A stretch of DNA of 64,000 nt from an uncultured Acetatifactor sp. (GTDB lineage: Bacteria; Bacillota; Clostridia; Lachnospirales; Lachnospiraceae): the NCBI GenBank assembly GCA_947581865.1, contig CANPWA010000012.1:1-64000 (forward strand), written 5' to 3'. A program made the translations under genes and the position numbers. Below are positions 16,972 to 26,206 of this stretch, piece after piece (the stretch's first letter is position 1; each line of letters starts with the position of its first letter). The notes beneath the pieces were generated by a model that was given only the letters and a program-made list of their open reading frames with translations, was not told the origin of the DNA and did no database searches.

Positions 16972-18280
16972 TCAGGCGGAGCAAAAGAAAAGAGTGTGCA
17001 GGGAAGAGGGAAGCGGACGGATCCGGGTATCAGGCATTACGGCTGACAGGATCGTTTTCTGGACGCTCCTTATAATTTACACGGGTGTCATGCTGTATCT
17101 GTTTGTGATGCAGTGCTATGAGGTGCCGGTGTTCCGCTCGGATATGCCGGATTATGTGAATAAGGTACGGGGCATCCAGGGGGAATATGAGTTTCCCTAC
17201 CCGTTGTTTTTTGTGCTGGCGGAGGGAATCGCCCTGGTGGCGGGAGCGCCCCTCGGGGTAGCCGTCACTACGGCGCTCTTAAACGCTTTGGGAGTCTGTG
17301 CCGCCAAATATTATATGGGACGGCTGGTGCGGGAGCTTTCTGTTTTGGAAGTGCGCAAAGGGACTCCCCGGGCGGATGCAGAAAGAGAGGGGGCGCTGGA
17401 TCTTGCCGTGACGGGCATGGTGTTTGTTCTGTTCCTTCTGGGCAATCTGTATTCGCCCAAGAACACGGCGTTTTTCGGATTTGATTACTCCTATCGCTGC
17501 ATGGGGATCTACACGCCCAATCCCATCTGGAATGCTACCTATCTGGCGGTCCGGCCCTTTACCATTATATGCTTCTTCGAGGCGGCAAATGTATTAAAAC
17601 GATATCGGGACGATTTTACCTGGAAGGGATGTATGCCCTTTGCCGTGAGTCTTTTTCTCATGACGATCACCAAGCCCAGTTATACGCTGGTACTGGTGCC
17701 TCTGATGGGGATCCTGCTTTTGGCAGATCTGATTCGCAGCCGGGGAAAGAGTTTCCGGAACGCGTTTTGTCTGTGCGTGACCATGATCCCCACAGGTTTA
17801 GACCTCCTGCGGCAGTTCTTCGGTGTGTTTACGGGGACGAATGCCAGGGGGGAGGAGACGGGGATCGGATTTGCCTTTGCCAAAGTGTGGAGCAATTATT
17901 CCAAAAACATTCCTCTGAGCATCGTGATGGGTATGGCGCTGACGCTGGGAGTGGCGGTGTTAAACCGGAAAATGTTGAAGGAAAAGTTCATTTACCGGTT
18001 TGCCTGGTACAATTATCTGTTCGCCACGGTAAGTTTTTTGTGTCTCTATGAGAAAGGATTCCGCATGCTGCATGCCAATTTCTCCTGGGGATATATGCAC
18101 GGGATGTTTTTTGTGTTCTTTGTGACCCTCGCTCTGGTTTTGAAAAATACCATGGAGTGGATAAAAAGCCGGAAGGCGGTATTGCTTCTGGCGGAGTGGG
18201 CGGTGCTCGCCTGTCATCTGGTCTGCGGCGTCAATTTCCTTTTATATGCGCTGCAGGGCAATGATCTGGCGGGATTTTGA
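16964..18280 (+). CDS. polytopic membrane protein of unknown function
   Basis: A 438-residue protein with about ten predicted transmembrane helices and no recognised catalytic motif. The overall build (short cytosolic N-terminus, extracellular loop with DMPDYVNKVRG after helix 1, then helix pairs) is GT-C-like, in which an acidic motif after the first helix would be catalytic, so a membrane glycosyltransferase is possible. It starts on a TTG overlapping the end of the preceding GTPase gene; a GTG at about 16994 is an alternative. Its position inside the metal cluster may be only operonic. Confidence 0.65.
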   Translation: MRNQAEQKKRVCREEGSGRIRVSGITADRIVFWTLLIIYTGVMLYLFVMQCYEVPVFRSDMPDYVNKVRGIQGEYEFPYPLFFVLAEGIALVAGAPLGVAVTTALLNALGVCAAKYYMGRLVRELSVLEVRKGTPRADAEREGALDLAVTGMVFVLFLLGNLYSPKNTAFFGFDYSYRCMGIYTPNPIWNATYLAVRPFTIICFFEAANVLKRYRDDFTWKGCMPFAVSLFLMTITKPSYTLVLVPLMGILLLADLIRSRGKSFRNAFCLCVTMIPTGLDLLRQFFGVFTGTNARGEETGIGFAFAKVWSNYSKNIPLSIVMGMALTLGVAVLNRKMLKEKFIYRFAWYNYLFATVSFLCLYEKGFRMLHANFSWGYMHGMFFVFFVTLALVLKNTMEWIKSRKAVLLLAEWAVLACHLVCGVNFLLYALQGNDLAGF

Positions 18281-18307
18281 CAAGTAAAGTTTTGAAGGAC
18301 TGGGGTT

Positions 18308-19084
18308 ATGGATATTGCAATCGGATTGCTGATTCCCTTTGTGGGAACCACCATCGGGGCTGCCAGTGTGTTTTTTTTGAGAAAAGAGATCAGCCCCACG
18401 TTACAAAGGATATTCACCGGATTTGCGGCGGGTGTCATGATCGCGGCATCCGTGTGGTCTTTGCTGATCCCTGCGATGGAAATGTGTGAGGACATGGGAA
18501 GGATGGGCTTTGTTCCGGCCCTGACGGGTTTGCTTGCAGGTGTATTTTTTTTGCTGCTCATGGACAGTTTTATACCACACCTTCATGTGGGCAGCAGGAA
18601 ACCGGAGGGAGCGAAAAGCAGTTTGGGGAGAACGGCGCTGATGATGCTTGCGGTGACCATCCACAATCTGCCGGAAGGTGCAGCCTGCGGAGCGATCTTT
18701 GCGGGCGTTTTAAAGGGTGACGGTACAGTGACCATGGTAGGGGCAGTTACGCTGGCGATCGGGATCGCGATCCAGAATTTCCCGGAGGGAGCCATTATAT
18801 CCCTGCCCCTGCGAAGCGAGGGGAACAGCCGGTTTAAATCCTTCGTGCTGGGAACCCTGTCGGGTGCGGTGGAGCCTTTGGGAGCGCTGCTGGCGATCCT
18901 TTTGGCGAACATCGTAACTCCCATCCTGCCCTATCTTTTGGCCTTTGCGGCCGGAGCCATGGTGTATGTGGTGGTGGAGGAGCTGATCCCCGAGGCGAGC
19001 GAGGGGGAGCATTCCAACATAGGAACCATCGCCTTTGCCATTGGATTTGCGCTGATGATGGTGCTGGACGTGGCACTGGGATAA
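18308..19084 (+). CDS. ZIP-family metal transporter
   Basis: A 258-residue, eight-helix ZIP transporter that probably imports zinc or related divalent metals. The metal-binding signature helices are clear: HNLPEGAACG in helix 4 and IQNFPEGAIISLPL in helix 5; FGAAAGAM-like helices follow, and VVEELIPEA in helix 6 completes the binuclear site. The cytosolic loop after helix 3 is short and not His-rich. It lies at the end of a run with two COG0523 proteins, which fits a metal-uptake and allocation cluster. No Zur-type box was seen upstream. Confidence 0.9.
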   Translation: MDIAIGLLIPFVGTTIGAASVFFLRKEISPTLQRIFTGFAAGVMIAASVWSLLIPAMEMCEDMGRMGFVPALTGLLAGVFFLLLMDSFIPHLHVGSRKPEGAKSSLGRTALMMLAVTIHNLPEGAACGAIFAGVLKGDGTVTMVGAVTLAIGIAIQNFPEGAIISLPLRSEGNSRFKSFVLGTLSGAVEPLGALLAILLANIVTPILPYLLAFAAGAMVYVVVEELIPEASEGEHSNIGTIAFAIGFALMMVLDVALG

Positions 19085-19125
19085 AAGCCCGGACAGGGAA
19101 GCCGCACAAAGAGATGTGGATAAAC

Positions 19126-19250
19126 GGCCCGGGAAAAACGGAACAAAGGAACCGGAATAAAAAACCGGGACAAAAAACCGGGACAAAGGAACCGGGACAA
19201 AGGAACCGGGACAAAAGAACCGGAAAAAAGAACCGGAATAAACGGATCAG
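19126..19250 (+). repeat. tandem array of about 14-bp units
   Basis: About seven imperfect copies of a unit like ACCGGGACAAAGGA (variants ACCGGAATAAA and ACCGGAAAAAAGA) in the gap between the ZIP gene and ylmH. The unit is not a multiple of three and no gene is supported across it. Confidence 0.75.
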
Positions 19251-19265
19251 GTTAAGGAAAGCGGG

Positions 19266-20030
19266 ATGGACAATGAGAAAGAAGTACAGCAGTTAAAAAA
19301 CAGGCTGCGGGATCTGGCGGAGAAGTCATTCCGGCAAAATCTGTTTACCTTCACGGGTTTTCTGGGACTGAGCGGGCTGGATGTATTCCGCCAGATCGAA
19401 AGGGAGCTGTCCTATGCGGGCTATACGCTCTTTGGCGGCGCGGAGGAGACGGACCGGAAGGTCATACGCTTTGGAAATGCGGATGAGATGGGATATGAGA
19501 TGGATTTTCCCATCGCATGTATCCACATCCGTCCGCCGGCGGCAAAATTTGCGGAGGCGCTGTCCCACAGGGATTTTCTGGGAGCGCTGATGAATCTTGG
19601 CATTGAGAGGAGTGCGCTGGGGGATATCCGGGTGGGCGACAGGGAGGCATATCTGTTCTGCCTGGAGCCCATGGCGGAGTTTATCTGTGAGCAGCTGACA
19701 CAGGTAAAACACACTCCCGTGAAATGCAGCCTGGTGGAGGCGGCGCAGGAGGTGCCCCGGGAGGAGCCGGAGCTTGTCACCGTGCAGGCGGCTTCTCTGC
19801 GGGCGGATGCGGTGATCGCAAAGGTTTACAATAAATCCCGGGAGAGCTGTCTGGAGCTTTTCCGGGAGCAGAAAGTCTATGTGGACGGAAGGCTCTGCGA
19901 GAATAATTCCCGGCAGTTAAAGGCGGGGGAGACGGTAAATGTCCGTGGATTCGGCAAGTTTGAGGTTCTGGGCGATCCCCGTGAGACGCGCAAGGGCAGG
20001 AAGGCGCTCAAGATCGCGGTATACCGGTAG
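19266..20030 (+). CDS. ylmH: YlmH-family S4-domain RNA-binding protein
   Basis: A 254-residue protein. The N-terminal two-thirds match the YlmH fold (FTFTGFLGLSGLDVFRQ, then RVGDREAYLFC). The C-terminal S4 domain (about 180-245: ASLRADAVIAKVYNKSRES, KVYVDGRLCENNSRQLKAGE) binds structured RNA. YlmH homologues act in ribosome-associated quality control and lie near division genes in Bacillus; here it stands apart from any dcw cluster. AAGGAAA upstream supports the ATG at 19266. Confidence 0.9.
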   Translation: MDNEKEVQQLKNRLRDLAEKSFRQNLFTFTGFLGLSGLDVFRQIERELSYAGYTLFGGAEETDRKVIRFGNADEMGYEMDFPIACIHIRPPAAKFAEALSHRDFLGALMNLGIERSALGDIRVGDREAYLFCLEPMAEFICEQLTQVKHTPVKCSLVEAAQEVPREEPELVTVQAASLRADAVIAKVYNKSRESCLELFREQKVYVDGRLCENNSRQLKAGETVNVRGFGKFEVLGDPRETRKGRKALKIAVYR

Positions 20031-20094
20031 AAGGCTTTCGGCGCGGCGATGAAAATTGCGGGCAGCTGGTCTGCCGGTGGAAGGGATGAAGCAC

Positions 20095-20931
20095 ATGAAC
20101 GATTATTCTGTTACTCAATGGATTTTTTTCTTTTTTGTCTATTCTTTTCTGGGATGGTGTTTTGAGTCCGCCTATGTGTCTGTCAAGAGCGGGCGTTTTG
20201 TAAACAGAGGGTTTTTGCGCGAGACATTTCTGCCCATCTACGGCTGCGGCGCGGTGATGATGCTGGTGGTGTCGGCGCCCTTTCAGAGTGTTCTTCCGCC
20301 GCAGAAATATATTTGTATTTATCTTGCGGGCTGTGTGGGAGCCACGGCGCTGGAATATGTGACGGGTGTGGTCATGGAGACCTTGTTTAAGGTGCGGTAT
20401 TGGGATTATTCCCATAAGCGTTTCAACCTAAAGGGGTATATCTGTCTGGAGTCCACTCTCGCCTGGGGCGGATTCACCATCCTGATGACGGAGCTGATAC
20501 ACCGTCCCATTGAGCAGGCAGTGTCTGCCATTCCCGGGCGTGTGCTGTCTGTGGTCACGCTGGGACTGCTGATGTGTTTTGCGGCGGATTTTGCCCTGTC
20601 CTTCAAGGCGGCGATGGATCTGCAGGAGCTGCTCTCGGGGCTGGAACAGGCAAAACGGGAGATGACTCATATGCAGAAACGCCTGGATGTGCTGATCGCC
20701 CTCACGGGAGAGGAGCTGGAGAAGGTAAAAGAAGAACTGGCGGAACTTCGGGAGAAGTACCGGATCCGCGGGCTGGACAGGGAGCGTATGACCCGGATCC
20801 GGGATCTGCTGCAGCGGGATATGCTGCGTTCCAATCCGAGTATGATCTCCGTGAAATTTGGGGAATCCCTGAGAGAGCTGCAGGAGAAGCTTGAGACGGA
20901 AATTCGCGGGAAGACTGCGAAAAAAGGATAA
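20095..20931 (+). CDS. PF06541 membrane protein (putative ABC-transporter type IV) with coiled-coil tail
   Basis: A 278-residue protein. Residues 1-160 contain five to six helices with the PF06541 signature: FFVYSFLGWCFESAYVSV, GFLRETFLPIYGCGAV and YWDYSHKRFNLKGYICLES. The remaining 110 residues form a long amphipathic helix (LEQAKREMTHMQKRLDVL ... EELAELREKYR) that likely makes a coiled coil. Despite the Pfam name, no transport function has been shown for this family. ATG 20095 sits nine bases from AAGGG; ATG 20086 is also possible. A second, shorter family member is at 33419. Confidence 0.82.
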   Translation: MNDYSVTQWIFFFFVYSFLGWCFESAYVSVKSGRFVNRGFLRETFLPIYGCGAVMMLVVSAPFQSVLPPQKYICIYLAGCVGATALEYVTGVVMETLFKVRYWDYSHKRFNLKGYICLESTLAWGGFTILMTELIHRPIEQAVSAIPGRVLSVVTLGLLMCFAADFALSFKAAMDLQELLSGLEQAKREMTHMQKRLDVLIALTGEELEKVKEELAELREKYRIRGLDRERMTRIRDLLQRDMLRSNPSMISVKFGESLRELQEKLETEIRGKTAKKG

Positions 20932-20970
20932 AGACGGAAGTCAGAAATACAGGAAGGGAGTTGGGTCGTT

Positions 20971-22554
20971 ATGGAGTCAGTAAATCAGGGAAGCGGCATA
21001 CGGCTTTTGAAAAAAGGACAGAAAGGGGTTATGTACGCGCTTTTCAGCCGGGTGGGGATCATGTTTTTGCTGCTGGTCCTGCAGGTGTTCGCTCTGTTTA
21101 GTCTGTTCAACTGGTTTAGGGATTTCCTGCCCCATGTGTTGGGAGGGACGGTGCTTTTTACCGTAGGCATGGTGCTGTATCTGATCAACAGCCCGCTGGA
21201 TCCCACGGCGAAGATCACATGGCTTATCGTGATCATGCTGGTTCCGGTGTTCGGCGCACTGCTGTTCTGGTATACCCAGAGCGAGACGGGGCACCGGGCG
21301 GTGAAGAAACGGCTGGAGGATCTTCTCGCCGCCACGCGGGATAAGCTGGTCCAAAACGAGGAGGTGCTGGCTGCCCTGGAGCGGGAGGAGCCCCGGGAGG
21401 CAATGCTGGTGCGCTACCTTCAGCGCAGCGGCTGTTTTCCCGTCTATTCCGGCACGAAGACGACGTTCTTTCCTCTGGGCGAGGACAAGTTCGCGGAGAT
21501 GCTCCGTCAGCTTAATAAGGCAGAACATTATATTTTCCTGGAATATTTTATCATAGAAGAGGGGCTGATGTGGGGGCAGATTTTGGAGATCCTTGCCCGG
21601 AAGGTTCAGGAAGGGGTGGAGGTGAAGGTCATGTATGACGGCACCTGCGAGTTCTCCACGCTCTCCTACAACTATCCGGAGAAATTAAAAAAGCTGGGGA
21701 TTCAGTGCAAAATGTTTTCACCTATGTCTCCCTTTTTGTCCACCCATTATAATTATCGTGACCATCGGAAAATCCTGGTGATCGACGGACGTGTTGCCTT
21801 CACCGGGGGAGTGAATCTGGCGGACGAATACATCAATCATGTCAAAAAATTCGGGCATTGGAAGGATACTGCCGTCATGCTTGAGGGAGAGGCGGCCAAG
21901 AGCTTTGCGCTGATGTTTCTGCAGATGTGGAGCATCACGGAGAGGCAGCCGGAATTTGATAAATATCTGGGCGTGGGAGAGCAGCCCCTGCCGCTTTCCG
22001 GAGCCGGGGGATATGTGGTTCCCTTCGGCGACTGCCCGCTGGACGGGGACAAGGTGGGGGAACGCGTCTATATGGACATCCTCAACCGCGCCGTAAAATA
22101 TGTCCACATCATGACGCCCTATCTCATTTTGGACGGAGAGCTGGAGACGGCGCTGAAATTTGCCGCCGAGAGAAAGGTGGACGTGCGGCTGATCCTGCCG
22201 GGGATTCCGGACAAATCGGTGCCCTATGCGCTGGCGAAGTCCCATTACCGTTCGCTTCTGGAGTCCGGGGTGAAGATCTACGAATATACTCCGGGTTTTG
22301 TCCACGCGAAGCTCTTTGTCAGCGACGACTGCCGGGCGGTGGTGGGAACCATCAACCTGGATTACCGCAGTCTGTATCATCACTTTGAATGCGCGGCATA
22401 TCTGTACCGGACGGACTGTGTTGCGGACATCGAGGCGGATTTCGGAAAGACGCTGGAGCAGTGCAGGGAGGTTACGGAGGAGACCGTGCGGCATGAGAAG
22501 TGGACGGTAAAGACGATGGGAGCGGTGGTGAAAGCGTTCGCCACGCTGCTGTGA
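20971..22554 (+). CDS. cls: cardiolipin synthase (PLD superfamily)
   Basis: A 527-residue membrane enzyme that condenses two phosphatidylglycerols to cardiolipin and glycerol. Two N-terminal hydrophobic helices (about 25-85) precede a PLDc_N region and two HKD catalytic motifs, HRKILVIDGRVAFTGGVN and HAKLFVSDDCRAVVGTIN. The length and the closing hydrophobic segment fit Firmicutes Cls. AGGGAG stands before the ATG. A clear terminator follows at 22564, so the gene probably ends its transcription unit. Confidence 0.94.
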   Translation: MESVNQGSGIRLLKKGQKGVMYALFSRVGIMFLLLVLQVFALFSLFNWFRDFLPHVLGGTVLFTVGMVLYLINSPLDPTAKITWLIVIMLVPVFGALLFWYTQSETGHRAVKKRLEDLLAATRDKLVQNEEVLAALEREEPREAMLVRYLQRSGCFPVYSGTKTTFFPLGEDKFAEMLRQLNKAEHYIFLEYFIIEEGLMWGQILEILARKVQEGVEVKVMYDGTCEFSTLSYNYPEKLKKLGIQCKMFSPMSPFLSTHYNYRDHRKILVIDGRVAFTGGVNLADEYINHVKKFGHWKDTAVMLEGEAAKSFALMFLQMWSITERQPEFDKYLGVGEQPLPLSGAGGYVVPFGDCPLDGDKVGERVYMDILNRAVKYVHIMTPYLILDGELETALKFAAERKVDVRLILPGIPDKSVPYALAKSHYRSLLESGVKIYEYTPGFVHAKLFVSDDCRAVVGTINLDYRSLYHHFECAAYLYRTDCVADIEADFGKTLEQCREVTEETVRHEKWTVKTMGAVVKAFATLL

Positions 22555-22563
22555 CCTGAAAGG

Positions 22564-22606
22564 ATCCCTGCCGGGAAGTTGCAGAACTGCCCGGCAGGGA
22601 TTTTTT
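22564..22606 (+). terminator. intrinsic terminator after cls
   Basis: Perfect 12-bp stem ATCCCTGCCGGG (22564-22575) with CCCGGCAGGGAT (22590-22601), then six T. Confidence 0.95.
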
Positions 22607-22620
22607 GTGTCGGCGCCGTC

Positions 22621-22662
22621 TTAAACAATTCTTAACAATTTCTCCTATTTTATGTTAAGAAT
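22621..22662 (+). promoter_or_regulatory. candidate response-regulator binding region
   Basis: A perfect 10-bp inverted repeat (ATTCTTAACA 22628-22637, TGTTAAGAAT 22653-22662) plus a direct repeat TTAAACAATT / CTTAACAATT (22621-22640) with 10-bp period, 40-80 bases before the OmpR-type regulator gene. The layout suits autoregulation by that regulator. Confidence 0.55.
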
Positions 22663-22701
22663 GATTCTGTTACACTGGGAACAGATACGGGGAGGGAGAT
22701 C

Positions 22702-23424
22702 ATGTACAATATACTGATATGTGACGATGAACAGGACATTGTGAATGCGCTTAAGATTTATCTGCACGACGACAATTACCGGCTCTTTGAGGCGTTTGAC
22801 GGCAAAGAAGCCCTCAGGGTCATAGAGGAACAAGAGATCCATCTGGTGCTCATGGACATCATGATGCCCCGGATGGACGGGATCTCTGCCATGGTGAAGA
22901 TCCGGGAACAGAGCAATGTGCCTGTGATCCTGCTCACGGCAAAGAGTCAGGAGACGGACAAGGTGCTGGGGCTCACCGTGGGGGCGGACGATTATATCAC
23001 CAAGCCCTTCAGCCCCATTGAGGTGGCGGCGCGGGTCAGATCCCAGCTGCGGCGTTACATGCAGCTCGGGGGAGGGAGCGTCCGCCCGGATGTGATGCGG
23101 GTGGGAGGCATTGAGCTGGATGATGTGGAGAAGACGGTGAGTCTGGACGGGGAGCCTGTGAGCCTGACGCCGACAGAGTATGATATCTTAAAGCTGCTGA
23201 TGCAGAATCCGGGGCAGGTGTTCTCGCCCCGGGAGATTTATCAGCGCATCTGGAACGATCTGCCTTACGGAAGCGAGAACACGGTGGCGGTGCATATCCG
23301 GCACCTTCGGGAGAAGCTGGAGATCAACCCCGCGGAGCCCAGATACATCAAGGTAGTCTGGGGACAGGGGTACAAATGTGAGAAAGACAGGGAAAGGGAG
23401 CGGACGGATGAAAAAACGGAATGA
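22702..23424 (+). CDS. OmpR/VanR-type response regulator
   Basis: A 240-residue DNA-binding regulator. The receiver domain (1-118) has the acidic pocket CDDEQD, the phospho-acceptor Asp in LVLMDIMMPRMDG, Thr in ILLTAKS and Lys in YITKPFSP. The winged-helix domain (about 138-232) ends NTVAVHIRHLREKLE ... IKVVWGQGYK. GGGAGGGAG precedes the ATG. The next gene is its histidine kinase, whose start lies inside this frame, so the two are translationally coupled. Confidence 0.93.
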   Translation: MYNILICDDEQDIVNALKIYLHDDNYRLFEAFDGKEALRVIEEQEIHLVLMDIMMPRMDGISAMVKIREQSNVPVILLTAKSQETDKVLGLTVGADDYITKPFSPIEVAARVRSQLRRYMQLGGGSVRPDVMRVGGIELDDVEKTVSLDGEPVSLTPTEYDILKLLMQNPGQVFSPREIYQRIWNDLPYGSENTVAVHIRHLREKLEINPAEPRYIKVVWGQGYKCEKDRERERTDEKTE

Positions 23425-25354
23425 GAAGGGAAAGTTTACAAGGGGAACGGTATTTCAGGTGATACTTTATCTGACGCTGGCGCTCAGTTTTCTGATGAGC
23501 GTATTCTGTATCTATGCCGTCATATGGCTGACGGAGACGGGGGCGTACAATTGCAGTTACACGGATTATATGCAGACGAGATGGGACAGCATCACACCGG
23601 GGCATTACAGCTATCTCCTTCATGACCTTAATGAGTATGGTACGCTGGAGGAGATCAAGGCAGGCTGTATGGCGGAGTCCGAGGGAAGCAATGTCACTTT
23701 TGACATTGTCCGGCAGCGTGACGGACAGCTGATCTGGAGCAACCGGAAGGAGGGCGGGGAGGAGAACCCGGAGCTGGTTTCCGGTTTGGTGTTCCGGCGG
23801 GGGGAATACTGGGACAGGACCCTGGGGACATATGTGGAGGAGAGTTATTGCCTTAATGTCCATGTGGATACCTCCTTTCCCGCCGCGGACGAACTGAAGT
23901 ATATTTTCATAAATTTAAGCAATGCGTATGATATGCGCTATTATTTTCTTGCCGGAGCTGTGGCGGGCGTTTTGCTCTGGCTGATCAGCTTTATCTGGAT
24001 CCTGTGCAATGCCGGGCACCGGAAGGCACAGGAAGGGATCGTTCCGGGGGTGCTTTCGGATGTCTATCTGGATGTGCTGACCGGATTCTGGGCGGTGATC
24101 TCCATCGGCATGCTTGGAATTTTGATCGTCTTGTGGGAGTGGAACCGGGACGACACCTGGGAGCTGGCCTTCTTTTTAGTGTGGGATCTGGAGATCCTCT
24201 GGTGGACGGCATGGCTGCGGGAGTTTGCCCTGCGGCTGAAGCTGGGGAAATGGTGGAGACACAGCCTGTGCTATGTGGTGTGCAGGGCGCTGTGGCGGAA
24301 CCTGAGAAGGCTGTTTGAAATGTCAGTGAAATTTATCCGGTATCTCCCCACGGTCTGGCTGGTGACGGCGGGAGTGAGCTTTATCATCTGCGGCGAGTTT
24401 CTGGGCATTTGTTATCTGAGAAGGCACTGGGATTTGCTCATAGCCTGCTGGTTTGTGGAAAAGCTGGTGTTGACACCGGTGGTGCTGTACTGCGCCATGG
24501 CGTTTCAGAAACTGTTAAAAGAAAGCCGGGCACTGGCGGAGGGGAATCTGTCCGGCAGGGTCAACATGAGATATCTGATCCTGGGATTTAAACAGCACGG
24601 TGAGAACTTAAACCGCATCGGTGAGGGAATGAGCCGGGCGGTGGAACAGAGGCTGCAGAGTGAGATGCTCAAGACGGAGCTGATCACCAATGTCTCCCAT
24701 GATCTAAAGACGCCGCTGACTTCCATCATCAATTATTCGGATCTTTTGGGCAATGCGACATCCGATATGGGGGCGGAGCAGATCAAAGAGTATTCGGAGG
24801 TGCTGCTCAGGCAGTCCGCACGTCTGAAAAAGCTTTTGGATGATCTGGTGGAGGTGTCCAAGGCGAACACCGGGAACCTTGAGGTGACGCTCATCCCCTG
24901 TGAACTGGGTGTGCTGCTCACCCAGGTGGCGGGGGAGTATGAGGAGAAACTGGGGGAAAAGAAGCTGGAGCTGCATGTCGTAAAGCCGGAGGAGGAAATA
25001 CGGATCCTGGCGGACGGGAGACATCTGTGGAGAGTCTTTGACAATCTCATGAACAATATCTGTAAATATGCCCAGGAGGGGTCCCGGGTGTATCTGAATA
25101 TGGAGAAAAAGGGGGGACAGGCAGAGGTCATTTTCCGCAACATGTCCAAGTATGAGCTGAACGTATCCCCCCAGGAACTGACGGAGCGTTTCGTGAGAGG
25201 GGATTCCTCGCGGCATATGGAGGGGAGCGGTCTGGGGCTGTCCATCGCCGGGAGCCTGGTGGAGCTGCAAAAGGGAGAGATGGAAATCCTTACGGACGGA
25301 GATCTGTTTAAGGTCATTTTGAGATTTCCTGTGCTGGAGGAGGGAAAAGGCTAA
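23408..25354 (+). CDS. sensor histidine kinase with multi-helix membrane domain
   Basis: A 648-residue kinase. After one N-terminal helix (about 18-40) comes an extracytoplasmic region of roughly 125 residues, then several helices (about 180-390) and a HAMP-like linker. The HisKA box is LITNVSHDLKTPLTSIINYS and the ATPase domain shows DNLMNNICKYA and GSGLGLSIAGSL. An in-frame ATG at 23408 after GGGAGCGG is the probable start. It overlaps the regulator gene by 17 bases. The stimulus is unknown; envelope stress is plausible for this VanS-like architecture. Confidence 0.92.
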   Translation: MKKRNEKGKFTRGTVFQVILYLTLALSFLMSVFCIYAVIWLTETGAYNCSYTDYMQTRWDSITPGHYSYLLHDLNEYGTLEEIKAGCMAESEGSNVTFDIVRQRDGQLIWSNRKEGGEENPELVSGLVFRRGEYWDRTLGTYVEESYCLNVHVDTSFPAADELKYIFINLSNAYDMRYYFLAGAVAGVLLWLISFIWILCNAGHRKAQEGIVPGVLSDVYLDVLTGFWAVISIGMLGILIVLWEWNRDDTWELAFFLVWDLEILWWTAWLREFALRLKLGKWWRHSLCYVVCRALWRNLRRLFEMSVKFIRYLPTVWLVTAGVSFIICGEFLGICYLRRHWDLLIACWFVEKLVLTPVVLYCAMAFQKLLKESRALAEGNLSGRVNMRYLILGFKQHGENLNRIGEGMSRAVEQRLQSEMLKTELITNVSHDLKTPLTSIINYSDLLGNATSDMGAEQIKEYSEVLLRQSARLKKLLDDLVEVSKANTGNLEVTLIPCELGVLLTQVAGEYEEKLGEKKLELHVVKPEEEIRILADGRHLWRVFDNLMNNICKYAQEGSRVYLNMEKKGGQAEVIFRNMSKYELNVSPQELTERFVRGDSSRHMEGSGLGLSIAGSLVELQKGEMEILTDGDLFKVILRFPVLEEGKG

Positions 25355-25445
25355 ATTCCCGGAGTGAAATTGCCGATATATTATCCGTATAGGTATGGCT
25401 GAAAAGGATTTTGGCCAAATACTCAATATCAAGGAGGAGATGTCT

Positions 25446-26195
25446 ATGAGTATGGTATCGGAAGTAAGCGCCGGCATGCAGTCTGCCCAGGTGCAGCAGA
25501 CGGGCGGGACGGCGGACACATCGAAGACCGCAGGGAAAACAAAAGTCAGCGGCAAGACCATCGGAACCCCACAACTGAGTGAAGAAGCGGCAAAGTATTA
25601 CGAGGAGCTGAAAAAGAGGTATTCCAATATGGATTTCATTCTGGTCAGCTCCGACATGAAAGAATTTGCCAAGGCGCACGCGGGAAGCTTTGCCAATCCC
25701 AATAAGCTGGCGGTGCTCATCGACGAGGAAAAGATCGAGCGCATGGCGGTGGATGAGGATTTCCGCAGGCAGTATGAGGCGATCCTGAACAATGCGGGCA
25801 GTCAGGTTGCCACCCTGGCGAAGAAGCTCCAGGCTTCCGGAGCCAGTGTAAAGAGCTTTGGCATGCAGTTTGACGACGGAGGAAATGCGTCCTTCTTCGC
25901 GGTGGTTGACAAGTCACTGGCCGAGCAGAGAGAGCGCATTGAGAAGAAGGCCGTGGAAAAGAAGGAGGCAAAGCGCGCCGAGGAGAAAAAGGCAAAAAAG
26001 GAAGCCTTTGAGGAGCGGCTTAACGGCGATAAGAGAGACCGCGTCCACGGGCGTGAGGATGAAGAAGTGATCACGGCTTCCTCTGCGGACGAGCTTGTGC
26101 GGAAGGTCCAGGACTGGGTATATGAGGACAGGGCAGACCGCATCTGGTCGGAGGAGGAGACAAAGGTTGGTCAGAGCATCGACTTTTCCGTATAG
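25446..26195 (+). CDS. uncharacterised protein, DUF6033-like
   Basis: About 249 residues, no membrane segment. A Ser/Thr/Gly-rich N-terminus leads to a conserved-looking core (LSEEAAKYYEELKKRYSNM, FILVSSDMKEFAKAHAG, KLAVLIDEEKIERMAVDED) and then a highly charged Lys/Glu helix (EKKAVEKKEAKRAEEKKAKK). The pattern matches DUF6033 proteins of Lachnospiraceae, which have no known role. AAGGAGG at about 25431-25437 favours ATG 25446 over the in-frame ATG at 25440. The next gene follows 11 bases after the stop and is similar in style, so the two probably act together. Confidence 0.7.
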   Translation: MSMVSEVSAGMQSAQVQQTGGTADTSKTAGKTKVSGKTIGTPQLSEEAAKYYEELKKRYSNMDFILVSSDMKEFAKAHAGSFANPNKLAVLIDEEKIERMAVDEDFRRQYEAILNNAGSQVATLAKKLQASGASVKSFGMQFDDGGNASFFAVVDKSLAEQRERIEKKAVEKKEAKRAEEKKAKKEAFEERLNGDKRDRVHGREDEEVITASSADELVRKVQDWVYEDRADRIWSEEETKVGQSIDFSV

Positions 26196-26206
26196 GAGGT
26201 GCGCGT

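Noticed and set aside
19126..19250. Possible CRISPR array
   Set aside because: Units are 14 bp, contiguous and without spacers; no cas gene is present.
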